DNA of 64,000 nt from Owenia fusiformis (lineage: Eukaryota > Annelida > Polychaeta > Sabellida > Oweniidae), in NCBI GenBank assembly GCA_903813345.2, contig CAIIXF020000010.1, forward strand, positions 18,301,181-18,365,180, in the 5' to 3' direction. Positions within the stretch are counted from its first letter, which is position 1. Each line of letters opens with the position of its first letter. Below the pieces are notes generated by a model. It did no database searches. It worked only from the letters and a program-made list of their open reading frames with translations, and had not been told where the DNA came from. The position numbers were made by a program, and so were the translations under genes. Shown piece after piece: positions 36,301-48,053 of this stretch.

Positions 36301-39300
36301 AAACAAAATCTTTTTTTCAAAATCTTGATTACCAAGTCAATACTATTGTATACCTGGCTTTGAAATTAAGCCCAAAACTGAGTTCTGATAGACCAAGAAC
36401 AGGAAGTAATGGATGTAGTTGACAATAATAGAAAAATGCAAACGTGCAGTCTAATGGTCTTATGACTAAATTGTTGATGTTGGTGAAATAATTTAATAAT
36501 AACTTGCTTGATATTCTAGAAACAAGAACATCATTATCTTTCTCTCTTGCTTGGTTGATTCTTAAATGAGAAATAATAGTACTTACAAATGTGCATTCGG
36601 CGACACTTGTTGCACCAGGATAAGTGGCTGCATGTATACCGTGTCTATCTCCAGGACATCGTGTACATGGTTGCCTCCCATGACTGTCCTTATAGAATCC
36701 AGGCTGGCATGGAACACACCTCTCAGAAGGACCCTCAGGTGCAAAACCACTTTGACAGCCTCTAGGATATTTAGAAGTTGTGGTTGATAGTGTCGTCGTT
36801 GATGTTGTTCTTGTCGTGGTGGTAGTTGATGTTGCCGGCGTTGTTGTGGTAGCGTGATATGTAGGGGTTGAAACTGCAGTTTTATTAGGAGTTGCATTAC
36901 GCAAAGTCGTTTGTACAGTGGCGGTTGTATGGTTCAGATAAAATGGTCGAGTTGTTGTATGATTCATATGAAATGGTCCAGTGGTTGTATGATTCAGATA
37001 AAATGGTCGAGTGGTTGTTTGATTCAGATGAAATGGTCGAGTTGTTGTATGATTCAGATGGTATGGTCGAGTTGTTGTATGATTTAGATGAAATGGTTGA
37101 GAAGTTGTATGATTCAGATGAAATTGTCGAGTGGTTGTATGGTTCAGATAAAATGAATCGGTGGTATTCAAATACGTATAAAATGGCCGTGTGGTTGTTT
37201 GATTCTGATGGAATGGTTCGGTGGTAGAATCATTCAGATGAAATGGTCGAGTGGTTGTAAAAAATGGATCAATAGTGGTATCATTCAGAGTAAATGGTTC
37301 AGTGGATGTATCATTCAGAGTAAATGGTTCAGTGGATGTATCATTCAAATTAAATGGTTCAGTGGATGTATCATTCAGAGTAAATGGTTCAGTGGATGTA
37401 TCATTCAAAGTAAATGGTTCAGTGGATGTATCATTCAGATTAAATGGTTCAGTGGATGTATCATTCAGAGTAAATGGTTCAGTGGATGTATCATTCAGAT
37501 TAAATGGTTCAGTGGATGTATCATTAAGAGTAAATGGTTCGGTGGATGTACCATTCAGAGTAAATGGTTCAGTCGATGTATAATTCAGAGTAAATGGTTC
37601 AGTGGAAGTATCATTCAGAGTAAATGGTATGATGGATGTATCATTCAGAGTAAATGGTTCGGTGGATGTATCATTCAGAGTAAATAGTTCGGTGGAAGTA
37701 TCATTCAGAGTAAATGGTATGATGGATGTATCATTCAGAGTAAATGGCTCGGTGGATGTATCATTCAGAGTATATGGTTCAGTCGATGTATCATTCAGAG
37801 TAAATGGTTCGGAGGATGTATCATTCAGAGTAAATGGTTCAGTGGAAGTAAAATTCATAGTAAATGGTTCAGTGGATGTATCATTCAGAGTAAATGGTTC
37901 AGTGGATGTATCATTCAGAGTAAATGGTTCAGTGGAAGTATCATTCAGAGTAAATGGTTCAGTGGAAGTAGCATTCAGATTAAATGGTTCGGCGGATGTA
38001 TCATTAAGAGTAAATGGTTTGGTCGATGTATAATTAAGAGTAAATGGTTCGGTGGAAGTATCATTCAGAGTAAATGGTTCAGTGGAAGTATCATTCAGAG
38101 TAAATGGTTCAGTGGATGTATCATTCAGAGTAAATGGTTTGGTGGATGTATCATTCAGAGTAAATAGTTCGGTGAAAGTATCATTCAGAGTAAATGGTTC
38201 AGTGGATGTATCATTCAGAGTAAATGGTTCAGTGGAAGTAGCATTCAGATTAAATGGTTCGGTGGATGTATCATTAAGAGTAAATGGTTCGGTCGATGTA
38301 TAATTAAGAGTAAATGGTTCGGTGGAAGTATCATTCAGAGTAAATGGTTCAGTGGATGTATCATTCAGAGTAAATGGTTCGGTGGATGTATCATTCAGAA
38401 TAAATGGTTCGCTGAAAGTATCATTCAGAGTAAATGGTTCGGTGGAAGTATCATTCAGAGTAAATGGTTCGGTGGATGTATCATTCAGAGTAAATGGTTC
38501 GGTGGAAGTATCATTCAGAGTAAATGGTTCAGTGGATGTATCATTCAGAGTAAATGGTTCAGTGGATGTATCATTCAGAGTAAATGGTTCGGTGGATGTA
38601 TTATTCAGAGTAAATGGTTCGGTGGACGTATCATTCAGAGTAAATGGTTCGGTGGAAGTGGAAGTCGATGTATCATTCAGAGTAAATGGTTCGGCGGATG
38701 TATCATTCAGAGTAAGTGGTTCGGTGGATGTATCATTCAGAGTAAATGGTTCGGTGGATGTATCATTCAGAGTAAATGGTTTGGTGGACGTATCATTCAG
38801 AGTAAATGGTTCGGTGGAAGTATTATTACGAGTAAATGGTTCAGTGGATGTATCATTCAGAGTAAATGGTTCGGTGGAAGTATTATTCAGAGTAAATGGT
38901 TCGGTGGATGTATCATTCAGAGTAAATGGTTCAGTCGATGTATCATTCAAAGTAAATGGTTCGGTGGATGTATCATTCAGAGTAAATGGTTCGGTGGAAG
39001 TATCATTCAGAGTAAATGGTTCAGTGGATGTATCATTCAGAGTAAATGGTTCAGTGGATGTATCATTCAGAGTAAATGGTTCGGCGGATGTATCATTCAG
39101 AGTAAGTGGTTCGGTGGATGTATCATTCAGAGTAAATGGTTCGGTGAAAGTATCATTCAGAGTAAATGGTTCGGTGGAAGTATCATTCAGAGTAAATGGT
39201 TCGGTGGATGTATCATTCAGAGTAAATGGTTCGGTGGAAGTATCATTCAGAGTAAATGGTTCAGTGGATGTATCATTCAGAGTAAATGATTCAGTGGATG

Positions 39301-42300
39301 TATCATTCAGAGTAAATGGTTCGGTGGATGTATCATTCAGAGTAAATGGTTCGGTGGACGTATCATTCAGAGTAAATGGTTCAGTGGATGTATCATTCAG
39401 AGTAAATGGTTCGGTGGATGTATCATTCAGAGTAAATGGTTCGGCGGATGTATCATTCAGAGTAAGTGGTTCGGTGGATGTATCATTCAGAGTAAATGGT
39501 TCGGTGGAAGTATTATTCAGAGTAAATGGTTCAGTGGATGTATCATTCAGAGTAAATGGTTCGGCGGATGTATCATTCAGAGTAAGTGGTTCGGTGGATG
39601 TATCATTCAAAGTAAATGGTTCGGTGGATGTATCATTCAGAGTAAATGGTTCGGTGGACGTATCGTTCAGAGTAAATGGTTCAGTGGAAGTATTATTCAG
39701 AGTAAATGGTTCAGTGGATGTATCATTCAGAGTAAATGGTTCGGCGGATGTATCATTCAGAGTAAGTGGTTCGGTGGATGTATCATTCAGAGTAAATGGT
39801 TCGGCGGATGTATCATTCAGAGTAAGTGGTTCGGTGGATGTATCATTCAGAGTAAATGGTTCGGTGGATGTATCATTCAGAGTAAATGGTTCGGTGGACG
39901 TATCATTCAGAGTAAATGGTTCGGTGGAAGTATTATTCAGAGTAAATGGTTCAGTGGATGTATCATTCAGAGTAAATGGTTCGGTGGAAGTATTATTCAG
40001 AGTAAATGGTTCGGTGGATGTATCATTCAGAGTAAATGGTTCAGTCGATGTATCATTCAGAGTAAATGGTTCAGTGGAAGTATTATTCAGAGTAAATGGT
40101 TCGGTGGACGTATCATTCAGAGTAAATGTTTCAGTGGAAGTATTATTCAGAGTAAATGGTTCAGTGGATGTATCATTCAGAGTAAATGGTTCGGCGGATG
40201 TATCATTCAGAGTAAGTGGTTCGGTGGATGTATCATTCAGAGTAAATGGTTCGGCGGATGTATCATTCAGAGTAAGTGGTTCGGTGGATGTATCATTCAG
40301 AGTAAATGGTTCGGTGGATGTATCATTCAGAGTAAATGGTTCGGTGGACGTATCATTCAGAGTAAATGGTTCGGTGGAAGTATTATTCAGAGTAAATGGT
40401 TCAGTGGATGTATCGTTCAGAGTAAATGGTTCGGTGGAAGTATTATTCAGAGTAAATGGTTCGGTGGATGTATCATTCAGAGTAAATGGTTCAGTCGATG
40501 TATCATTCAGAGTAAATGGTTCAGTGGATGTATCATTCAGAGTAAATGGTTCGGTGGATGTATCATTCAGAGTAAATAGTTCGGTGGAAGTATCATTCAG
40601 AGTAAATGGTATGATGGATGTATCATTCAGAGTAAATGGTTCGGTGGATGTTTCATTCAGAGTAAATGGTTCAGTGGAAGTATTATTCAGAGTAAATGGT
40701 ATGATGGATGTATCATTCAGAGTAAATGGTTCGGTGGATGTTTCATTCAGAGTAAATGGTTCAGTGGAAGTATCATTCAGAGTAAATGGTTCAGTGGAAG
40801 TATCATTCAGATTAAATGGTTCAGTGGATGTATCATTAAGAGTAAATGGTTCAGTGGATGTATCATTCAGAGTAAATGGTGCGGCGGATGTATCATTCAG
40901 AGTTAGTGGTTCGGTGGAAGTATCATTCAGAGTAAATGGTTCGGCGGATGTATCATTCAGAGTAAATGGTTCGGTGGATGTATCATTCAGAGTAAATGGT
41001 TCGGCGGATGTATCATTCAGAGTAAGTGGTTCGGTGGATGTATCATTCAGAGTAAATGGTTCAGTGGAAGTATCATTCAGAGTAAATGGTTCAGTGGATG
41101 TATCATTCAGAGTAAATGGTTCAGTGGATGTATCATTCAGAGTAAATGGTTCAGTGGAAGTATCATTCAGAGTAAATGGTTCAGTGGAAGTAGCATTCAG
41201 ATTAAATGGTTCGGTGGATGTATCATTCAGAGTAAATGGTACGGTCGATGTATAATTAAGAGTAAATGGTTCGGTGGAAGTATCATTCAGAGTAAATGGT
41301 TCAGTGGATGTATCATTCAGAGTAAATGGTTCGGTGGATGTATCATTCAGAGTAAATAGATCGGTGAAAGTATCATTCAGAGTAAGTGGTTCGGTGGAAG
41401 TATCATTCAGAGTAAATGGTTCGGTGGAAGTATCATTCAGAGTAAATGGTTCAGTGGATGTATCATTCAGAGTAAATGGTTCGGTGGATGTATCATTCAG
41501 AGTAAATGGTTCGGTGGATGTATCATTCAGAGTAAATGGTTCGGTGGACGTATCATTCAGAGTAAGTGGTTCGGTGGAAGTATTATTCAGAGTAAATGGT
41601 TCGGTGGATGTATCATTCAGAGTAAATGGTTCGGTGGACGTATCATTCAGAGCAAATGGTTCGGCGGATGTATTATTCAGAGTAAATGGTTCAGTGGATG
41701 TATCATTCAGAGTAAATGGCTCGGTGGAAGTATTATTCAGAGTAAATGGTTCGGTGGATGTATCATTCAAAGTAAATGGTTCGGTGGAAGTATCATTCAG
41801 AGTAAATGGCTCGGTGGATGTATCATTCAGAGTAAATGGTTCAGTGGAAGTATCATTCAGATTAAATGGTTCGGTGGAAGTATCATTCAGAGTAAATGGT
41901 TCAGTGGAAGTATCATTCAGATTAAATGGTTCAGTGGATGTATCATTCAGAGTAAATGGTTCGGTGGAAGTATCATTCAGAGTAAATGGTTCAGTGGATG
42001 TATGATTCAGAGTAAATGGTTCGGCGGATGTATCATTCAGAGTAAATGGTTCGGTGAAAGTATCATTCAGAGTAAATGGTTCGGTGGAAGTATCATTCAG
42101 AGTAAATGGTTCAGTGGATGTATCATTCAGAGTAAATGGTTCGGCGGATGTATCATTCAGAGTAAATAGTTCGGTGGAAGTATCATTCAGAGTAAATAGT
42201 TCGGTGAAAGTATCATTCAGAGTAAATGGTTCAGTGGATGTATCATTCAGAGTAAATGGTTCAGTGGATGTATCATTCAGAGTAAATGGTTCGGTGGATG

Positions 42301-44629
42301 TATCATTCAGAGTAAATGGTTCGGTGAACGTATCATTCAGAGTAAATGGTTCGGTGGAAGTATTATTCAGAGTAAATGGTTCGGTGGAAGTATCATTCAG
42401 AGTAAATGGTTCAGTGGATGTATCATTCAGAGTAAATGGTTCGGTGGATGTATCATTCAGAGTAAATGGTTCGGTGGATGTATCATTCAGAGTAAATGGT
42501 TCGGTGGACGTATCATTCAGAGTAAATGGTTCGGTGGAAGTATCATTCAGAGTAAATGGTTCGGCGGATGTATCATTCAGAGTAAATGGCTCGGTGGATG
42601 TATCATTCAGAGTAAATGGCTCGGTGGATGTATCATTCAGAGAAAATTGTTCGGTGGATGTATCTTTCAGAGAAAATTGTTCGGTGGATGTATCTTTCAG
42701 AGTAAATAGTTCGGTGAAAGTATCATTCAGAGTAAATGGTTCGGTGGAAGTATCATTCAGAGTAAATGGCTCGGTGGATGTTTCATTCAGAGTAAATGGT
42801 TCAGTGGAAGTATCATTCAGATTAAATGGTTCGGTGGAAGTATCATCCAGAGTAAATGGTTCGGTGGAAGTAACATTCAGAGTAAATTGCTCAGTGGATG
42901 TATCGTTCAGAGTAAATGGTTCAGTGGATGCATCATTCAGAGTAAACGGTTCAGTGGATGTCTCGTTCATATAAATCGTAGTGTCAGCCAATAACACGCC
43001 AGTGGTATTCGTTACAGGATTTGGTGCAGTGGCATTGATATCAACCAAATATGCAGTTGTTTCAGTAGCATTCATAGAAGTAGATGAAACGGTAGTATCA
43101 GTCATTGAAGCAGTAGTTGCAGCAGTTGTACTCTCGGTGATACCTTGAAATAAAAGCGAATATGTTAAGACATAGAGTTCTAAGGTAGGCTGGTCTATTC
43201 GAAGATAGACTCTGTGGGATACTCAAACGAAGTGCCTAGTTTAGCAATCACACACGGTGGTGGCAATATTGCATCATACGGTTGCAGCAAAAATCCTGCA
43301 TCTTTCAGTATATACAAACACAATCGCTGAATAAACGGCAATGGCGACGAACAGAAATTAGTACAAGGTATTAACATGACAACATGTCACCACCTAGTTG
43401 CTCACAGTATTAGTTCAATCATAAGTCAGATTTGAATTTCTGAAAACTTGTACAGGATTTTGAAAAAATGGTCAATTTGAAGCAAGATGAAAAAATACCT
43501 TTTAGACCTCGAGAAGGTCATTGAAGGTCAATTCTTTTTTTGCCCTTGAGAATGTCATTGAAGGTCAAATCTATAGTCAAATTTGAACTGTTGAGAACTT
43601 GTAGATGATTTTGAAAAAATGAATTCGTCAATTTCAGAGTAAATAATTCAGTGGATGTATCGTTCAGATAAAATGGATAAGTGGAAGTATTAGTAGTAGT
43701 GGTTCAGTTGATGTATCGTTCCAATGAAATGGTATCAGTGGAAGTATCGTTCAGAATAAATGCATTGATATCAGCCAAAGATGCAGTTGTTTCAGTAGCA
43801 TTCATATAAGTAGATGACGCGGTAGTATCAGTCATTGACGCAGTAGACCTTTTGACCTTGAGAAGGTCATTGAATGTCAAATCTATACTCAGCTTTGAAC
43901 TGTTGAGAACTTGTAGATGATTTTGAAAAAATAAATTCGTCAATTTGAAGAAAGTTGAAAAATACCTTTTGACCTTTTTGAACTTGAGAAGGTCAATTCT
44001 CAAATTTAAAGTTAGATTTGAAGTTCTGATAACTTGTAGATGATTTTGAACATGTAGATGGTTTTGAGTCAGTCTAAACAGTATTTGTTTAGTTATTGGA
44101 AGTTGTAAGAATTTGTTACATATGCCAATCGCCAACCACCAACCGTCGTCAAAAATCGGAGACCATAACAATATGTCACCACTTTTTGGTGGTGACATAA
44201 TGACGCAACGCTACACATTATATACGAAAGCTACCCAGAACTGTTATGTGTTGAGATAACTAGGTTAACATCGGGAAAAGATTGAGTGTTATTTAAGTAA
44301 CTTTGTCCCACGTAATGGTACAGTCTAATGAGCAAAACTGGCCTTGTATTCCGAGTATTTTGTAACTTTTTGGGAGCCATGTCCTCCCCGCCTGCCATTT
44401 TGAAATAGACACCGTGCATAGGTGGCACACGGTTGAGTACCGGTTCGTGGTAGATACCATTATCAGAGGTTGTAAAAATGATATGCCATGAAGCAGACGT
44501 GGTGTTTCCTCACCTCGTAAGGAATAAGAGCAAATGGAAACATATCATCAACAAGAATGTTATTCATACTTTACCTAATAAGGCAGATGCATTTATAAAG
44601 ATCAGTATTATTCCGTAGTTCCCATTCAT
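30377..44629 (-). CDS. MET-like receptor tyrosine kinase with a giant glyco-repeat ectodomain and IPT domains
   Basis: Fourteen exons join in phase (high to low): 44629-44575, 43143-36587, 36238-36099, 35985-35788, 35269-35158, 34798-34508, 34412-34242, 33954-33753, 33607-33500, 32870-32623, 32415-32306, 31482-31320, 31160-31024, 30800-30377; 8916 bases, 2971 residues. Signal peptide 1-18 ([18 protein letters not shown]). About 79-1979: some 190 [10 protein letters not shown] repeats. Then [10 protein letters not shown]-type repeats and a Thr tract. A GCC2/GCC3-like Cys module lies at about 2145-2204. From 2205 come IPT-type segments ([12 protein letters not shown]..., then [10 protein letters not shown]). 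Membrane span about 2526-2550. Kinase: GQGQFG 2610-2615, VAIK K2630, Glu 2648, HRDLAARN with D2724, DFG D2742, activation loop [28 protein letters not shown] and VILPHM resemble MET. No Sema domain is seen. The Q8 tract and two YIN motifs end the tail. Confidence 0.9.
30624..30653 (-). repeat. CAA microsatellite encoding polyglutamine
   Basis: A TTG run on the plus strand reads as eight Gln codons on the minus strand in the cytoplasmic tail of the receptor kinase, just after the kinase domain. Confidence 0.9.
31630..31745. repeat. GTAGCCAG-type repeat fragment in a kinase intron
   Basis: CAGGGTCGTAGCCAGCTTTTCAGTCAGGG-type start (about 31637-31665), a poly-G run, then a second TTTTCAGTCAGGGGAGGGGG. 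It is related in its end to the GTAGCCAGG MITE family. One arm only; probably truncated. Confidence 0.5.
31972..32114. mobile_element. Short TIR element, AAAGGATTGGTATCGATA family
   Basis: TAAAGGATTGGTATCGATAA on the left and TATCGATACCAATCCTTTA on the right, about 143 bp, with no coding content. The ends match those of the longer inner element at 57419-58165. It lies in the intron between the exons carrying HRDLAARN and DFG. Confidence 0.82.
34868..35078. mobile_element. Dispersed 212-bp TIR repeat, copy A, in a receptor intron
   Basis: CACTACTATACCTTGCATTT ... AGGTATGGTAGTGTG, with inverse ends. Copy B at 52111-52320 is about 90 percent identical by eye along its whole length. Confidence 0.85.
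35281..35498 (-). mobile_element. tRNA-derived SINE remnant
   Basis: On the minus strand TAGCTCAGCAGTAGA (35476-35490) fits an A box and GGTTCAATTC (35438-35447) fits a B box, 30-40 bases apart as in a tRNA. The stems do not pair well, so it is a SINE head and not a working tRNA gene. The body runs toward 35281. Confidence 0.55.
36920..37262 (-). repeat. Diverged 30-bp coding repeats, [10 protein letters not shown] type
   Basis: About eleven units of 10 residues in which STEPFTLND has become TTRPFHLNH. The N-H-T sequon is kept in most units. This is an older block at the membrane-side end of the main array in the same exon. Confidence 0.9.
37262..42970 (-). repeat. Giant coding minisatellite, 30-bp unit, about 190 copies
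   Basis: Unit encodes [10 protein letters not shown] on the minus strand; with the next Thr each unit has an Asn-Asp-Thr sequon. The frame never breaks over about 5.7 kb. Variants include Ala for Thr, Leu for Phe, Asn for Asp and Ile-Ile for Thr-Glu. One unit near 38655 has a two-codon insertion (6 bases). A segment of about 390 bp from 39691 is repeated 450 bp further on with about one difference over the first 330 bases, showing recent block duplication. All copies lie in exon 2 of the receptor kinase. Confidence 0.95.
43144..44574 (-). other. Intron 1 of the receptor kinase, with duplicated intron blocks
   Basis: A block with GACCTYGAGAAGGTCATTGA and AACTTGTAGATGATTTTGAA occurs at about 43431-43640 and again at about 43853-44060, on either side of the decayed exon copy. 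The remainder has no exon. Confidence 0.75.
43630..43850 (-). pseudogene. Decayed duplicate of the start of the receptor repeat exon
   Basis: The minus strand reads [20 protein letters not shown] then [16 protein letters not shown], nearly the same as the true exon start ([20 protein letters not shown] then VDINAT). After a few repeat-like units the frame is lost. With the flanking duplicated intron blocks it shows that an intron-plus-exon segment was duplicated and one copy degraded. Confidence 0.8.
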
Positions 44630-45655
44630 TGTCAACGAAAAATAAAGTCACCCAATTGCAGTGTAGGAATAAAGCGTTATGTAATTTACATTTTCATGAT
44701 TTCCTTCTAAATGTGTAAATACATTTAGTCATCATAAAATTAAAAGTTAGGTTATGTTGATGGAGGAAATACTTAAAATACTGATTCAAGATAAACCATT
44801 TAAAACTATTATTATTAAGGAACAAAGAAATTCCGATTTGGCCGATGGGAATTAAAAGTAAAAACAAAAAATATATACTTTCTCCTACGTGTTCCTCCTA
44901 AGTAGGCAAAAACCATGTATTTCCATTATTTTACGTGAAGATGGCGAGACTAATATTACCCTGTTTATCCAAATTCAACATTTGAATGAGTTTGATACAA
45001 ACTTCAATTTTTCTTATGAGTCTTTTTGATGATGGCATGGGAATATTAATATTAAAAGAATCTTGGATCAAAATGGTTTTTATATGCAACATTAATGACA
45101 ATTTTGCATTTGTCACTAAATTATTATGTAGATTATGTAAATTATTATGTTTTATTGTGTGTCCATCATAACTACCGGTAACTATGATCAATATAGATGA
45201 CTTGGTGTATTCATATGTTGATGTTTTGACGCACGAGGAAAGATGTTCTTAAAAAGATTATATAACTTGATATCCCGTAGTTGAGTAAATTGCGACCCAA
45301 ATGTGACCAGATATGTTCCTTAAAACATCATGCGTCCTTGATGTTATCACAAGGAAACTCAGTTCGAATATATGAGGAAAAAACATTGTCACTTCGATAA
45401 GGTATATATCAAAGAAGTGATTAATGCATATCCGGAAATAATTCCAGCGACATTGCATCGCTTGATGTTTTTAACTGTTTTGCTAGGATTTAGGCAATGG
45501 CCAATTTAATTAAGGGCAATTTTAACTACAAGTTTTATCTACCGAAGCTTGACACTTCTTGGCTATTTTACGTCAGAAAGCTGTCATATCTAAAAAGGTC
45601 AAAAATAAAAGTTGATAAAATATTAAAATTAAAAAGGATTTAATCCCTGGACTCA
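44630..45655. other. Upstream region of the receptor kinase gene
   Basis: AT-rich, with no coding exon seen. It is the start of the 3.4-kb head-to-head spacer between the receptor kinase (-) and the type II membrane protein (+). I see no clear promoter motif. Confidence 0.4.
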
Positions 45656-46036
45656 GTGCATTGTGAACTGATTATCATTCCTCAAAGGTATTGTTGCACG
45701 AGATGCGTAGCACCGAATGCTAAGTTTAGGAAACAATGCCCAAGTGGAATAAATCAGCCACAATGCAATGATCGTCTTGGGGTGAATTTATTTTCACATA
45801 TTGCAAAATATTTTCTACGATATCACGTAAAAGATACGAAATCACTAATAAAACATATTTTCTGTAGGGTCAAGATCACCTTGCCAACTGTTGAACACTT
45901 ACTATTTGACCTGCATGCGCACTTGTCTTATTATATGTTACTATTTATAGATTTTTACTCCGGCAACTATGAAATTTATCAGCTTTTCACTAGTTTCACT
46001 GGAGTTTACGGAATGTTGGTGACACACCTTGCCTAA
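45656..46036 (+). pseudogene. Possible LINE tail fragment
   Basis: A 126-codon frame contains HIAKYFLRYHVKDTKSLIKH followed by FCRVKITLPTVEHLLFDLHAH. The TVEHLLFDxHAH run loosely recalls the ETxxHLLxxC tail of LINE proteins, but the second Cys is missing. Weak evidence. Confidence 0.22.
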
Positions 46037-46039
46037 CTT

Positions 46040-46905
46040 TGTGTGAATACTCAATACTTTAGGGGCGTTCGAAAAGTTTGTATCATTTTGCTCTGTATCA
46101 CCGGGGCCAAAACATCGTCATTAAAGAATTAAATAGTTCTTGTTGCTTGTTGACGATGTTGCTCAAATACGTTTGGTTTGGTTCGCTCGCATTCAACAAA
46201 GAAGTATAGATGTCAGGATAATATATGTAAGATACGGTAATACCTTCAGATTAAGCTCGGTTGGAACTTGAATTAATCAACCAATGAGTTCTTTGGCATG
46301 GAACGTAGTGTATAATGTTAAATGCAATTTTATAATTGTATAGTATTATTGCAAATCAGAAAAAACATTGTATGGTATCTCATTGAATAAATCTAAGAAT
46401 AAATAGCTTTAAAAAATTATTATTTTATTGACACGCAAAAAATATTTTTCATAAACATTTTTTATTGAATTAAAACACTAAATGTAGTATACACGTTCCA
46501 GATCCATTTGTGTGTGTGGGAGGGGGAGTATGCTGAAAATTAAACTGCAAACTGAAATTATCAAAACAATTATATCACTGTAACAATTATACGAAATCTA
46601 AAGTTAGACAAAACCAGGAATATAAAAAACGCATGGAATAATATTTGAAGAATAAAAGGAAACCGTATGAAAAAATAAAAAATAATATGAAGGGTGAATA
46701 GGACTCTGAAATTGAAAAAACATTTGATAACTTCTTAATTGTTATGTATGTGAGAAAACCTCTAATAATCCTACTTTATATTGCAGCAACACATTCGGGT
46801 ATGCTTTGAAATATATACCTAATCTTAAGGTGGAATTGCAAATAGAGAGATTGGACTGTTGGTTTACATCTAGGATAGCAGCAACAATTCTATTACAGGG
46901 CCAGG
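46040..46905. other. Spacer, AT-rich
   Basis: Starts with AGGGGCGTTCGAAAAGTTTG, which resembles a transposon end, but I found no inverse partner. No gene is seen. Confidence 0.35.
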
Positions 46906-46908
46906 TCT

Positions 46909-47407
46909 CACTGGCGGATTCAGGGGAGGTGGGGGTATGGCCTCAAAATGGGCTTTTTTTGGGCAGAATTTGGCTGTTACATATTCAAAATTTGGGCCCA
47001 ATTTTTGATGATAGAGGCCTAATTTTTTTTCCTAAATCAAAATTTGGGCCCCCCTCCGGCCCTCCCCTTTGTAGCTTCTGAATCCGCCAGTGGATCTGGA
47101 AATTGACAACCTCCACAGGTATCTGTTTTATATGTCTCTGTACAGGCATACAAACCATCCAGGAACCAACAGGGGGGGGGGGAGGGGGCACATAAGAAAT
47201 CTGAAAAAATATTTGGGCGCCTAGAACCAAAAAGTGGGCCCAAATTTCAAATTTTGAAAATCTAAGGTCCATTTTCCTGATAATTTGGCCTAAAATTCAA
47301 AAAGAAGGTCTGAAAAGGCACATTTTTGTCTATAAAGACCCACTAAACGGGACTTTAAAAAAGTTTTGGGCCCAATTCCTTTCTGCTCCCCCCCAGATCC
47401 GCCAGTG
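46909..47407. mobile_element. CACTGGCGGAT-family MITE, one copy plus a partial inverted copy
   Basis: CACTGGCGGATTCAGGGG at 46909 and CTGAATCCGCCAGTG ending at 47092 bound one copy. A further ...AGATCCGCCAGTG end at 47407 bounds a second, longer segment with poly-G and GGGCCCAAATTT words shared with the first. Non-coding. Confidence 0.75.
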
Positions 47408-48053
47408 CAAACCGATCGCGAGTTCTCATCGTAGCTTTTTTAATATCAAATATACAATGATTCTTAAATATCGCCAACAGAGACTATCAGGTGCAGTTTT
47501 CAGATCACGTAACAACATTTGTAAACGAACAAGCTTGTAAAAGCTTTAAAATGTTCGAGCAGGGACTCCTCGCTGATTTAGTCAAATACAAGTAGAGTTT
47601 TCTTACGAACAGAAACCACATACTGCCTTCATTGTAGTTGCTACTAGAGACTCCTGAAATTATAAGAGATCACAATATATTACAAGTTATTAATTTGCAA
47701 TAATAGCACAATGATAATACAGATGGTTTTATATTGACTCTATTCGTATAGTTTTACATACAAATAAATGTTTGTGGTAAACTACTAGATAGATTTGAAG
47801 GAAGTTTATGAAGCTCAGTCAATTTATCGAATCTTTGGAATGGGCAATCTTATAACTTACTGAGCTATAGGTAACACGCTTAGCTTCTTAATAATCCGTG
47901 AGCATCTGTAGGTCTCGGAGATCAGTCAGACACCCTTGATCGATAGAGTGTACCGAATAACTTCATACCATGTATCTTCGACACGATTGGTTCAAAGTTT
48001 AGTTTCTGGTCACGTGGTCTATAGCAGCAGACGATCTTTATCACTTCTTCAAA
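47408..48053. other. Upstream region of the type II membrane protein
   Basis: No open frame of note. TCACGTGGTCTATA at about 48010-48023 holds an E-box (CACGTG) 40 bases before the start codon. The promoter role is inferred from position alone. Confidence 0.35.

Noticed and set aside
38322-41255. Plus-strand open frame of 977 codons reading [10 protein letters not shown] repeats, with shorter neighbours at 37602-38303 and 41274-42974
   Set aside because: It is the reverse of the receptor repeat exon. A 30-bp period free of stops in one frame stays open throughout. It has no signal peptide, splice context or non-repeat domain, while the minus strand joins in phase to 13 other exons.
37262-42970. 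CRISPR-like regular 30-bp periodicity
   Set aside because: Units abut with no unique spacers, and the array is in-frame coding sequence in an intron-bearing gene.
45656-46036. Host gene of 126 residues
   Set aside because: No signal, domain or splice support; the TVEHLLFD run suggests at most a LINE tail.
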